Assembly: GCA_031276865.1 (NCBI GenBank)
Contig: JAISMF010000011.1
Location: forward strand, 1-35,618
DNA from: Deltaproteobacteria bacterium
GTDB taxonomy: Bacteria > Desulfobacterota > Desulfarculia > Adiutricales > Adiutricaceae
Length of the DNA: 35,618 nt
Reading direction: 5' to 3'
In this document: positions 1-7,531 of the stretch, piece after piece
Layout of the letters: each line of letters begins with the position of its first letter
How positions within the stretch are numbered: the first letter of the stretch is position 1
Position numbers and translations under genes: made by a program
Notes under the pieces: model-generated
Database searches by the model: none
The model's input: only the letters and a program-made list of their open reading frames with translations
What the model was told of the DNA's origin: nothing

Positions 1-2
1 GT

Positions 3-434
3 CAGGGGAGACCCGAAACCTTTGACTTTCTGGGTTTTACGCATATAGCTGGTGTCTCCAAACATGGATATTTCAGGGTTGTGCGTAGAACCGCCTCCGA
101 ACGTATGAGGAACAAGTTAAAAACTCTAAGGGTGGAGCTTAGAAAGAGGATGCATGTTGATATTGGAGAGGTTGCCAAGTGGTTGGTTAGTGTCGTTTCA
201 GGAAACTATAACTATTTTGGCGTTCACGACAATCTCAGGGTGTTAAACTCGTTCGGGTACCAACTTGGCAGAACCTGGTTTAGAACCATCTGCAGAAGAA
301 GCCAGCGGAGAAAGTTGACTTGGAGACAATTCATAGATAAATGGTGGCGTCTTATCCCTAAACCCAGAGCTGTCCATCCATATCCTGAAGAGAGGTTTTA
401 CGCCAAATATTCAAAGAAGAGCCCAGTGCGTTAG
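3..434 (+). CDS. ltrA: Group II intron reverse transcriptase/maturase, C-terminal part (5' end outside window)
   Basis: The frame is open from position 3 and gives the C-terminal ~143 residues of a group II intron-encoded protein. The first in-window start (GTG at 81) is not the real start, because the upstream codons already read as family sequence (ETFDFLGFTHI). That motif follows the palm domain in these proteins. It is followed by the thumb/maturase (X) region, with RRMH-, Y-Y-F- and the RRSQRRKLTWRQF segment, and an end of the PRAVHPYPEERF type, typical of bacterial intron proteins just before domain V. The protein copies and helps splice its host intron. The catalytic YADD motif would lie left of the window. 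The stop at 432-434 lies inside domain V, which is normal for this type. Whether the upstream part is intact cannot be seen. Confidence 0.88.
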   Translation, partial: QGRPETFDFLGFTHIAGVSKHGYFRVVRRTASERMRNKLKTLRVELRKRMHVDIGEVAKWLVSVVSGNYNYFGVHDNLRVLNSFGYQLGRTWFRTICRRSQRRKLTWRQFIDKWWRLIPKPRAVHPYPEERFYAKYSKKSPVR

Positions 435-491
435 TTGCGCTCGCTGGGATCCGTGGGAGGGGGCATCCGTGAGGGTGTCCCCTATCCCGAC
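419..491 (+). ncRNA. Group II intron domains V and VI and 3' splice end
   Basis: Directly at the end of the maturase frame the RNA can fold as domain V. An outer stem GA-x-CCCAG pairs with CTGGG-x-TC (one G-A mismatch), followed by an inner GTGCG/TGCGC stem, a loop, and a two-base TC bulge (about 419-451). A second hairpin follows (GGGGGCATCC, GTGA loop, GGGTGTCCCC), then TATCCCGAC, which fits domain VI and the 3' intron end near 491. Positions are seen by eye; the exact splice site is inferred. Confidence 0.75.
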
Positions 492-550
492 CAAACAGCC
501 TGTTTTTAAAAATATATTAGAGATAACATACACTATATGGAATAAATCAA

Positions 551-708
551 AATATACTACACCTTATAAAGTATGTTGTTTCAAAGTTTTAAAACATCAG
601 GGACTTTTTGCGCAAGCATCAATATTTAACCGCCGGAGTAATATACTACACCTTATAAAGTATGTTGTCTCAAAGTCTTAAAATAGCTGGGACTTTTTGC
701 GCAAGCAT
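551..708. repeat. 69-bp direct repeat, two copies (551-619 and 640-708)
   Basis: Two near-identical 69-bp blocks start at AATATACTACACCTTATAAA and end at TTTTTGCGCAAGCAT. They differ at only a few positions. The 20-bp gap between them matches the right end of the ~80-bp inverted-repeat element found at 22691 and 25132. Each block ends with the palindrome TTGCGCAA. No coding function is recognised. It probably marks a duplication made by a mobile element. Confidence 0.85.
620..640. repeat. Remnant right end of the ~80-bp inverted-repeat element
   Basis: The sequence around AATATTTAACCGCCGG matches the right ends of the complete elements at 22691-22768 (ATATTTATCCGCCGG) and 25132-25211 (ACATTTAACCGCCGCGG). 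No left end is present, so this is a solo end sitting between two direct repeats. Confidence 0.55.
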
Positions 709-1262
709 GATGCGACTGCAAAAACCTCTGAGGTATTCGAATATGTGAAATCTACTACTTTATGTACTGAATACTTATTAGAATTATCACATATATTGTA
801 TAGCGTCTCTATCAGCTTTTCAATGACAGACTTTTCGCATGCGCATCAAGCATCAAAATTTTAAAAAAAAATGGCCGCTGCCAGGCGTCAGCCTAACTCT
901 GGCCAAGATTTGGACAGCTGAAATTTGATTAAAAATATAAATAATTCTTAAATAATATAAAATAACTATAGGTAATTTATATGCCAAGTTGTTACTTGAG
1001 AAAATGGACTGTGATATATGGATACCCAACCTTTTTCTTCTGGTGAAACGCCCCAAGTCAAATCGAGTTGTTTGTCATTAGTCACTGAAATAATATGACG
1101 CCATATATGGTGGTAGATTTGTTTAAGTAACACCAGTCAAAACAGGGTGTTTCAGGGTCTTCCGGTGTGGATTTCTCGGAAAGCGCGGATGTATCAGAGG
1201 TGATGCGGGCCGGCCTCGCGATTCGGCCCGTATTTGGGACGCTGCTGATATGTGTGTTGAAA

Positions 1263-1292
1263 TTGTTTTAATTTCTTTAAAAATTATATAAA
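1263..1292 (+). promoter_or_regulatory. Candidate sigma-70 promoter for atpBE
   Basis: TTGTTT (1263-1268) and TATAAA (1287-1292) are separated by 18 bp in an AT-rich stretch about 190 bp upstream of the atpB start. This is pattern matching only. Such AT-rich DNA gives chance matches. Confidence 0.3.
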
Positions 1293-1481
1293 TATTTACA
1301 ATAAGCGAATCATTTTTTAGGTCGTTATTTTTTCATTCAGACTTCGGCCGTCAGCCGTTGGCCGTCCGGCGGCTCTTGCTATTGTCCCCTCTTTCTGCTA
1401 ACCTTACTCCCAGCGTTTTCGCCCAAACACCGAAAAAGAACGCCTGAATAGGCTAAGGGAACAAGCTCTGGAGGACTTTTT

Positions 1482-2183
1482 ATGGAACATCCGGTGATGC
1501 TCCTGGTCTGGATCCTGGAAAAGCTGGGACTGGGCCATTTCGCCCACGCCTACCCCCACCTGGTGTATATCTGGTTTTTCGCCGTGATCCTCATAATCAT
1601 AGGATACCTGGCCACCAGGCGACTCTCCGTCGTTCCGGGCAATTTGCAGCTTCTCTTCGAGCTGGTCGTGGACAACATGTACAAGTTCCAGGAAAGCGTC
1701 ATGGGAAAGCGGGGGATGGTCTTCTTCCCCATGTGCTGCACCATGATCATCCTGGTCTTCTTCTGCAACTTCAACGGACTCATCCCGGGAAGCTTCGCCC
1801 CCACCTCGAATCTCAACACCACCCTGGCCTACGCCGTGATGATAGTCTTCCTGACCCATTTCATGGGTTTCAAGATCCACGGCGTATCCTACGTGAAGCA
1901 TTTCATGGGGCCCTCGCCCATCCTGGCGCCTCTGATGTTCGTGGTGGAGATAGTCTCCCACGCCGCCAGGGTGGTCTCTTTGTCCTTCCGTCTTTTCGGA
2001 AACGTCCTTGGCGAAGATCTGGTCATAGCGGTCCTCCTCATGCTGGCCGGACAGTACTTCCTGCCGCTGCCCATGATGTTTCTGGGCCTCTTCACCGGCT
2101 TCCTCCAAGCCTACATCATAACCTTGCTCGCCATGGTCTACATTGGCGAGGCCCTGGGGGACGACGAGGCGGAAGACTTCTAA
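1482..2183 (+). CDS. atpB: F0F1 ATP synthase subunit a
   Basis: This 233-residue polytopic membrane protein is subunit a of the F0 sector. It provides the ion half-channels facing the c-ring. The essential arginine is seen in the SLSFRLFGN motif (about residue 170), and the following helices carry the family's GxxxxxLQAYIITLLAMVYI-type end. The N-terminus has the usual HP....W and long hydrophobic helices (28-45, 78-97, 112-130, 145-165, 180-225). Length is normal for the shorter deltaproteobacterial form. The start is supported by GGAGG at 1470-1474, 7 bp before ATG. It is followed 158 bp later by atpE in the same direction. The F1 genes and atpI are absent from the window, in line with the split ATP synthase loci known in Desulfovibrio-like bacteria. 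Confidence 0.96.
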   Translation: MEHPVMLLVWILEKLGLGHFAHAYPHLVYIWFFAVILIIIGYLATRRLSVVPGNLQLLFELVVDNMYKFQESVMGKRGMVFFPMCCTMIILVFFCNFNGLIPGSFAPTSNLNTTLAYAVMIVFLTHFMGFKIHGVSYVKHFMGPSPILAPLMFVVEIVSHAARVVSLSFRLFGNVLGEDLVIAVLLMLAGQYFLPLPMMFLGLFTGFLQAYIITLLAMVYIGEALGDDEAEDF

Positions 2184-2341
2184 ACGGGCGACATTAGCTA
2201 AATTTCCGGGGCGGGGGAAACGGAATCTTTTCACCCCGAACCCGATAAAAATCACGCGGGCGGCCCCTCCCGGAGGCCCCGCGAGCACCACGCGACCAGC
2301 TTTTCCGGGAAACCCAAATTTTTTTTTGAGGAGATTCGTTT

Positions 2342-2674
2342 ATGAAGAAGTTCGCTCTTTTCGCCCTGAGCCTCGTAGGAGGCGTCCTGGCCTCCGGGGT
2401 CGCCTTCGCCCAGAGCGCCGCCGGCGGCGCCCCCGCCTACGCCGGACAGGTCTATCTGGCCGCCGGACTCGCCATCGGCCTAGGGGTCATCGGCCCCGGC
2501 ATCGGCCAAGGCCTCACCATGCTGGGAGCCCTCTCCGGCATGTCCCGAAACCCCGAGCAGGTCGCCACCCTGCGCCTCTACATGCTCCTGGCTTTGGCCA
2601 TCATCGAGTCCTTGGCCATCTACGCCCTGGTCGTGGCCCTCATCCTTCTCTACGCCACGCCCTCCATCGGCTGA
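2342..2674 (+). CDS. atpE: F0F1 ATP synthase subunit c with N-terminal signal-like extension
   Basis: This is the c-ring subunit, 110 residues long, longer than the usual ~80. Residues 1-23 look like a cleavable signal peptide (MKKFALFALS start, AFA before Q24). Then come the two c-subunit helices (about 35-60 and 78-105) joined by the polar loop SRNPE. The ion-carrying glutamate is E89 in ALAIIES. Q56 (GIGQG), S90 and Y94 are also present, a partial sodium-type ligand set, but the threonine after S90 is replaced by leucine. The start has a strong GAGGAG at 2328-2333, 8 bp before ATG, after a T-run. It probably forms an operon with atpB and ends at the terminator at 2737-2769. Confidence 0.95.
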   Translation: MKKFALFALSLVGGVLASGVAFAQSAAGGAPAYAGQVYLAAGLAIGLGVIGPGIGQGLTMLGALSGMSRNPEQVATLRLYMLLALAIIESLAIYALVVALILLYATPSIG

Positions 2675-2736
2675 CCATTCCCGCCTTGAGGCCGCCAAGG
2701 CTTCGGGGTTCTCCCATATCTCGCCGGCCTTTAATT

Positions 2737-2769
2737 AAGAAACCCGCGGAAACGTTCCGCGGGTTTCTT
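2737..2769. terminator. Bidirectional rho-independent terminator between atpE and the U32 gene
   Basis: A perfect inverted repeat pairs AAGAAACCCGCGGAA with its complement around a short loop, with A-rich and T-rich flanks on both sides. It lies 62 bp after the atpE stop and overlaps the stop of the convergent U32 gene (stop at 2768-2770). It can therefore end transcription from both directions. Confidence 0.9.
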
Positions 2770-4909
2770 ATTTGAGGCCCCGTTTGAAATTGAAGCGGGA
2801 AAACCCCCGCGGCCCCTCCCCCGAAAGGGCGGGAAGGAGGCTTTCCAACACCTCCTCCGGCCGCGTCTCGCCTCGGAGGTCGAATACGAAGGCCAGTAAA
2901 TCCGGGCTTCGGGGTCCGCGGAGGAAGCCGTCCATGAAGACCCTTTCCTCCGGAAAGAGGAGGAAGGCCTCCCCTTCGGAGGCGGGGAAAAACCTCTCCC
3001 CCCGGGGGCTGAGGACGAATTTCTCCTTGATTTTCAAAGCGGCCCGGGAGGTGAAGAGCGGCGGACGCAGGCTCAGATAAAGAAGGATGGCGCCGCCGAA
3101 GGCCTCCCCCATGAGGAGGGAGTGGGTCTCAGCGTCCGTCTCCGGACTGAGGGCCGCGCCGGCGAACCCCCAACAGAAGAGGGTTTCCAAACTCAAGCGG
3201 TTTAAGAGCCCCAAGGGGTGGTCGGCGTAAAGGACGGCTTTGGGAAGGAGCCGCCGGACGAGGCCGGCGGCTCCCAGATCGGAGGCCAGGATCTCCTTTT
3301 CCCCGTTTTCCCCCAGCTCCCTAAGGAGAATCTCCAGCCGTTTCGCGGCGTCTTCGGAGAGGAGGGGCGGAAGGCGCCAGACTACGGGCGGAGGGGAGGG
3401 TTTCCGGGCTTTAAAGTCGGAGAAGTCGCGGAGGTTTTTTTCGTTTAAAGCGACGATCATCCTTTCCGGTCCGTAGGAGGACACCTTGGAGGCGGCCTGG
3501 AAATCGTCCACCCCGAGCCAGATCTCCTCCCCTTTCCGGGCCTCCCTTTCCGGTTTTTTCGGGAGCAGCCCGGCGGGGAAGGGAGGTGTTTTTTCCCGGG
3601 GAACGGGCGGGGGGAAGCGTATCCTCCGGCATATTTCAGACGCGAGGTGTCGCCTCTCCTCCGAGCCCGAACCGGTCTTATAGAGCGTTCCGCCGATAAG
3701 GGGCTTTTCCCCGGAGCCAAACTCCAGAGTCGCTTTTTCTCCGGCCGGAGCCCTCTCCAGGGACTTTCCCTCCCCCGGGCGGCCCCCCGTCCAGATCCCT
3801 TTGACCTTGACCGCGACTCCGCTTTCCCCGGGCGCGGACAGTATTTTCAGGCGGTCGCGGACCATTACGTCCCCCAGGGGGACGATCGAGCCGTAATTCT
3901 CCCCCTTCTTTTCAAAGCGGCCCAGTTTCAAGCCGGAGACCGCGTCCCGGATCTCCCGGTCCTTTTCCCCCCGCAGGAAGTACATGGCCTGGGCCCTCTC
4001 CGGGACGTCGTCCAAGATCCGCCCCGCCTCTTTCAAGGCCTCCCCCTCTTCTTCCGGCGACGCGTCCAGAACCATCCTGTAGGCTTTAACCGTCCGGCCC
4101 ACGTAGTCCGGACCCTTCATGCGGCCCTCGATTTTCAGGGCCCGGAGGCCCGACTTTTTTAGGATGGGGACGAGGGGAAGCGCCCTGAGGTCGGGAAGGG
4201 AGAAGAGGGAGCTCTTCTTTCTTCCGGCGGAATACAGCCTGCGGCAGGGCTGGACGCATTCCCCCCGCAGAGCCGAACGGCCGCCGAAATAGCTGGAGAA
4301 GAGGCAGTAGCCGGAAAAGGAGAAGCAGAGGGCCCCGTGGACGAAGAGCTCGGTTTGTATTGGCGACAGCCGGACGGTTTCCAAAACCTCGTCTAAAGTT
4401 AGCTCCCGGGGAAGAACCGCCCGCTGAAATCCCAGATCTCTTAAAACTTCAAGCCCCGCGAGGGTGCCCACGCCCGCCAGGGTGGAGGCGTGGATCGCGG
4501 TCGGGAAGTTGTCTTTTAACAGCCGGAACAGCCCCAGATCCTTAACTATGAAGGCGTCCGGAAGAGAGCGGGCGACCCCCGAGGCGAGCTTCCAGACCTC
4601 TTTGAGCTCGCCCTCCTTCACGGTCGCGTTGAAGGCCAGGTAGACCCTGATCCCGAGCTTTCCGGCATCCTCCCGGAGGGCCCGGTATTCGTCCAAAGTG
4701 AAGTTTTCGGCGCCGGCCCGAGCCGAGAAGCGTTTCAAACCCAGATACACGGCGTCGGCTCCGGCCTCCGCCGCGGCCGCGAAGGCGGAAGGCGATCCGG
4801 CCGGAGCCAGGAGCTCGGGCGGGCCCTTGACGCCGTCTTCGGGCTTTACCGCCCCGTTAGGCGGAAAAGCCTCGCCCTTTTCGGGATCCGGATTGAAACG
4901 GTCCGCCAT
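2768..4909 (-). CDS. U32 family peptidase / tRNA-rRNA hydroxylation-type protein
   Basis: This 713-residue protein begins, after a charged linker, with the U32 TIM-barrel start (ELLAPAGSPSAF, about 32-43) and the AVYLGLKRFSAR segment. The diagnostic region is at about 188-226: ELFVHGALC, SGYC, SYFGGRS, RGEC and QPCRRLY, giving Cys195, 202, 218 and 222. U32 relatives (UbiU/V, TrhP, RlhA) use Cys clusters to hold an Fe-S centre for oxygen-independent hydroxylation, and some members are collagenase-like. The length suggests a full barrel plus C-terminal domains, as in RlhA-type proteins. The substrate cannot be told from sequence. The start at 4909 is the first ATG; no strong ribosome-binding site is obvious. 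The gene converges on atpE. Confidence 0.88.
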   Translation of the reverse strand: MADRFNPDPEKGEAFPPNGAVKPEDGVKGPPELLAPAGSPSAFAAAAEAGADAVYLGLKRFSARAGAENFTLDEYRALREDAGKLGIRVYLAFNATVKEGELKEVWKLASGVARSLPDAFIVKDLGLFRLLKDNFPTAIHASTLAGVGTLAGLEVLRDLGFQRAVLPRELTLDEVLETVRLSPIQTELFVHGALCFSFSGYCLFSSYFGGRSALRGECVQPCRRLYSAGRKKSSLFSLPDLRALPLVPILKKSGLRALKIEGRMKGPDYVGRTVKAYRMVLDASPEEEGEALKEAGRILDDVPERAQAMYFLRGEKDREIRDAVSGLKLGRFEKKGENYGSIVPLGDVMVRDRLKILSAPGESGVAVKVKGIWTGGRPGEGKSLERAPAGEKATLEFGSGEKPLIGGTLYKTGSGSEERRHLASEICRRIRFPPPVPREKTPPFPAGLLPKKPEREARKGEEIWLGVDDFQAASKVSSYGPERMIVALNEKNLRDFSDFKARKPSPPPVVWRLPPLLSEDAAKRLEILLRELGENGEKEILASDLGAAGLVRRLLPKAVLYADHPLGLLNRLSLETLFCWGFAGAALSPETDAETHSLLMGEAFGGAILLYLSLRPPLFTSRAALKIKEKFVLSPRGERFFPASEGEAFLLFPEERVFMDGFLRGPRSPDLLAFVFDLRGETRPEEVLESLLPALSGEGPRGFSRFNFKRGLK

Positions 4910-5577
4910 AAATAACCTTCCGTGAGAAAATTTCCCGCCCCGGCGGAAAGGCTCCCCCGGGTAAAACCCGGCCCCTCATCCGGGGTGACAAGTGTAGCAG
5001 AGAGCGGCCGGGGAACAAAGAAGAGGGTCCAGGGCGGCGGGGCGAAAAGAGCTTCGGGCGGGCGAGGACGGGAGCGACGGCCGCGGGGCGGGGCGGGAAG
5101 GGCGCGGCGCCCCGAGGGGACGGGACGGACTGGGGCCACCGCGGGGGAAGGGACGTCCGGGGGCCGGAAGAAGGGACGGAGGGCCGCGAAAAGCCGAAAG
5201 CTTTCCAGGGGAGGGGGGCCGCCGCCAAGTGAACGCTTTGGGGCCGGCTTTACCGAAGCGGAGCTCCTTCGGGCGCTTGGAACGGCTTGAGCTGATTCGA
5301 GCCGCGGGACGCGCCGGATGGAGTTCCAACGGAGGGGGACCTCGAAGGGAACGGGAAAAATCGGACGAACGGCGGGTTTAAGGCGGATTTAAGTTCCCAA
5401 GCCGGCCTCCTTTCAGCTAAAGGCCTCCGGGGGCTTTGGTTGAAAGGCGAGCGGGACGATGATTCCGGTAATCGAGCCGGCGTGCGACGCGTTGTTTTCA
5501 CGGTCCGATTGTATTTCGTCTCGCGTTTTATTCTTCGATGAAAATTTCCAAGTCATCGCCGCCGATAACGGGCGCCT
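4910..5577. other. GC-rich intergenic region upstream of the U32 gene
   Basis: About 670 bp of very GC-rich, purine-biased sequence with overlapping open frames on both strands. None shows recognisable protein motifs, a ribosome-binding site or plausible composition (long Arg/Gly/Pro runs). I see no gene, RNA or clear repeat. It should contain the U32 gene promoter and the 3' flank of the ATPase gene. Confidence 0.5.
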
Positions 5578-7287
5578 TCAACATCCAACCACGTGGATGG
5601 TCGCCTTCTTGTATGGGATGGACTTCCACTTTATCTTTTTATTCCAGCTCTTATTCGGGTCCATGTCGAAGACGATCAACCAGCCCTCGTCGGATGATCC
5701 GCGTTCTTCCATGAAAGATCTTAGCCGCCTAACTCCATCCTTGATAATCTGAGAAGGCGCGCCGTCGGCGGGCCTCGTCTTGATCTCCACGGGGTAGAGG
5801 CGGCCCTGGTATTCGGCCAAGATGTCGACGCGGCCGAGCCCGAAATCTTGGTCCCGCAACCGTACTCCGCGAACGAGGAGACGCCGCGTGAAGGCGCTTA
5901 GGACCAGCCGGGGGAAGGCCTCCGCGTAACCGTCGGGCTTATCGATTTTGTCGGCGTTCCTTCTCCAGAAGCCTTGGAACTCTTTTAAAAACGACGTCAT
6001 GAGAATATTTCGGCCGTCTATCCACTTGTCGTCCGGATACTTGGGGATGAAGAGTTCGATTCTCCAAGTCAGGGCGCTTGTTATGGCCGACGCGTAGACG
6101 GGGTTGGCCGGAATCCACGCGCCGCCAGCGTGTTTTATGAGTCCCAGATCTTCAACGTACTTGATGTCGTCCTCTTTAACCTCTTTTCCCCAGCGCGAGT
6201 TTCCGGCTATGACAGGTTCCATGACCCGCCCAACCCGGGGTTCGTCGAGGCGCGCGAGTAGGGAGTCGATATGGGTGTCGCGGCGGATTATCAGGTTTCG
6301 GGCCGCCTCGTCCACGAGGGCCCCTGTCACGGCCGTCGAATAGTCTTTTTTCAGGATCGCCTCCACGACCTCGTCGGCCAGGGCGTTGACCAGCCAGGGC
6401 TGGCCTTGGGACCAGCGCCAGGCCCTGTCCACGGCCCCTTCTTCGAAAACCTGGCCCGAGGCCTCGGTGTGTTGGCCGTACAGGGAATTAATCTCTTCCC
6501 GGGTGAAATCGGCCAGAGTCAAGGCTTTCTTCTTGATGTCGAAGGGGCTGGCGGAACCCAAAGATTCCGCGTCCGGACGAACCCGCGCCAGGTAATCCCG
6601 AATGTCTCTCACGCCCACCAAGACCAAGGAGCGGGGAAATTTGTTGCCCGGCAGGTGGCGGACCATGTAGCCTTCACGGATCTGGGATAGGAACGTTACC
6701 AGGCCTGGTCCCGAAAGGCCATCGGCCTCGTCGATAAAGACCACTAGGTCTTTGTCGAGATCTTCGCGCAGCATGTTTAAAAATATTCTTATTTTGTCGC
6801 CGGCGATGTTTAAATCAGGTGAATTATCATATTTATCACGTTTATCTTTTAATACGTCTACTCCGGAGGCGTACAACGCGACTTTTATTTGTCCAAGTAT
6901 TTTGGTGACGGCCGACTCTTCATTTTCGATGTCACCAAACGAACCAATTGAACAGTAAAGCGAGTGGCGCCTGCCTTCGGAATTGATTTTTTGGGACAGG
7001 GCGTTTAAAAACGTGGTCTTGCCGGACCGCCGGGGGGCGTGGATGACGAAATAGCGTCCCCCCTCTATCAAGTCCTCCGCTTCGGGCAGTCGGGGCAGCG
7101 CTGGAAGCATGTAATGTTTGGACGGCGGGCAGAGGCCGGTGGTGTTGAATATTTTCACGGAAGGCGCTGTCGTTGGTGCTCCGACGAGGCTGGTCTTGGA
7201 GGTGGGAATGGCCGCTCGATCGCTTGTTCGCCTCATGCTCCGGAACGGATAACGGGGAACATCGCTTATTTTGCTTCCCCGCGCCAT
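5578..7287 (-). CDS. AAA ATPase fused to a PD-(D/E)XK nuclease-like domain
   Basis: This 569-residue protein has an N-terminal P-loop ATPase of the AAA_35/archaeal-type group. Walker A is APRRSGKTT (84-92) and Walker B is LVVFIDEAD (181-189). A winged-helix-like middle follows. Residues 483-503 read GRVDILAEYQG..YPVEIKTR, giving the D488...E501-x-K503 pattern of PD-(D/E)XK nuclease-like domains. Proteins of this build are common as solitary genes in anaerobes; their role is not firmly known, and defence or mobile-element control are guesses. ATG 7287 is the most upstream start but has no clear Shine-Dalgarno. ATG 7236 is an alternative, with a GGAG only 1 bp away. The gene stands alone, with spacers of more than 240 bp on each side. 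Confidence 0.85.
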   Translation of the reverse strand: MARGSKISDVPRYPFRSMRRTSDRAAIPTSKTSLVGAPTTAPSVKIFNTTGLCPPSKHYMLPALPRLPEAEDLIEGGRYFVIHAPRRSGKTTFLNALSQKINSEGRRHSLYCSIGSFGDIENEESAVTKILGQIKVALYASGVDVLKDKRDKYDNSPDLNIAGDKIRIFLNMLREDLDKDLVVFIDEADGLSGPGLVTFLSQIREGYMVRHLPGNKFPRSLVLVGVRDIRDYLARVRPDAESLGSASPFDIKKKALTLADFTREEINSLYGQHTEASGQVFEEGAVDRAWRWSQGQPWLVNALADEVVEAILKKDYSTAVTGALVDEAARNLIIRRDTHIDSLLARLDEPRVGRVMEPVIAGNSRWGKEVKEDDIKYVEDLGLIKHAGGAWIPANPVYASAITSALTWRIELFIPKYPDDKWIDGRNILMTSFLKEFQGFWRRNADKIDKPDGYAEAFPRLVLSAFTRRLLVRGVRLRDQDFGLGRVDILAEYQGRLYPVEIKTRPADGAPSQIIKDGVRRLRSFMEERGSSDEGWLIVFDMDPNKSWNKKIKWKSIPYKKATIHVVGC

Positions 7288-7501
7288 CGCGTTTGACGTT
7301 ATATCCGGCGTCGCTCGCGCGGAAGCGGATTACGCCCTCCGCCGGCCGGTTCGCGCCGGTTTAACGCTTTTTCCCGTGTCGGGCGTTGGAGGGCGTTTTT
7401 CCCGTAAGGCGCGGGCCGCGGCCGTGTAGTTATAAAACAAGTGAAAAAAGGAGACTGCAACCGGTAAAGAGCTAACCTGTAAAGCGGAAAACCGTCCAGG
7501 C

Positions 7502-7527
7502 CGAAAAATTTATCCGAAATTTTCCGG
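7502..7527 (-). terminator. Weak terminator after threonine synthase
   Basis: On the minus strand CCGGAAAATTTCGG can form a short stem followed by ATAAATTTTT, just after the thrC stop. The stem is only about 5 bp including a G-U pair. Confidence 0.35.
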
Positions 7528-7531
7528 AACG

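Larger units (their letters stand above)
492..1481. other. Intergenic spacer between intron end and atpB
   Basis: Apart from the 69-bp repeats I see no convincing gene. A 60-codon open stretch at 682-864 resembles nothing I know. There is a GC hairpin at about 1204-1231 (GCGGGCCG / CGGCCCGT) without a T-tract. The stretch 1260-1320 is AT-rich and holds a candidate promoter. The atpI gene that often precedes atpB is not here. Confidence 0.6.

Noticed and set aside
682..864. Open stretch of 60 codons after the second 69-bp repeat
   Set aside because: It has no start with a ribosome-binding site and no recognisable motif, and begins inside a repeat.
1204..1231. Hairpin as a terminator upstream of atpB
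   Set aside because: The GC stem has no T-tract and no gene upstream that it would end.
1404..2291. 295-codon open frame on the minus strand
   Set aside because: It is antisense to atpB and consists of His/Glu/Gly-rich text produced by the complementary strand of a membrane protein gene.
4922..5290. Arg/Gly-rich 122-codon frame upstream of the U32 gene
   Set aside because: Composition is an effect of high GC, with competing frames on both strands and no homology.
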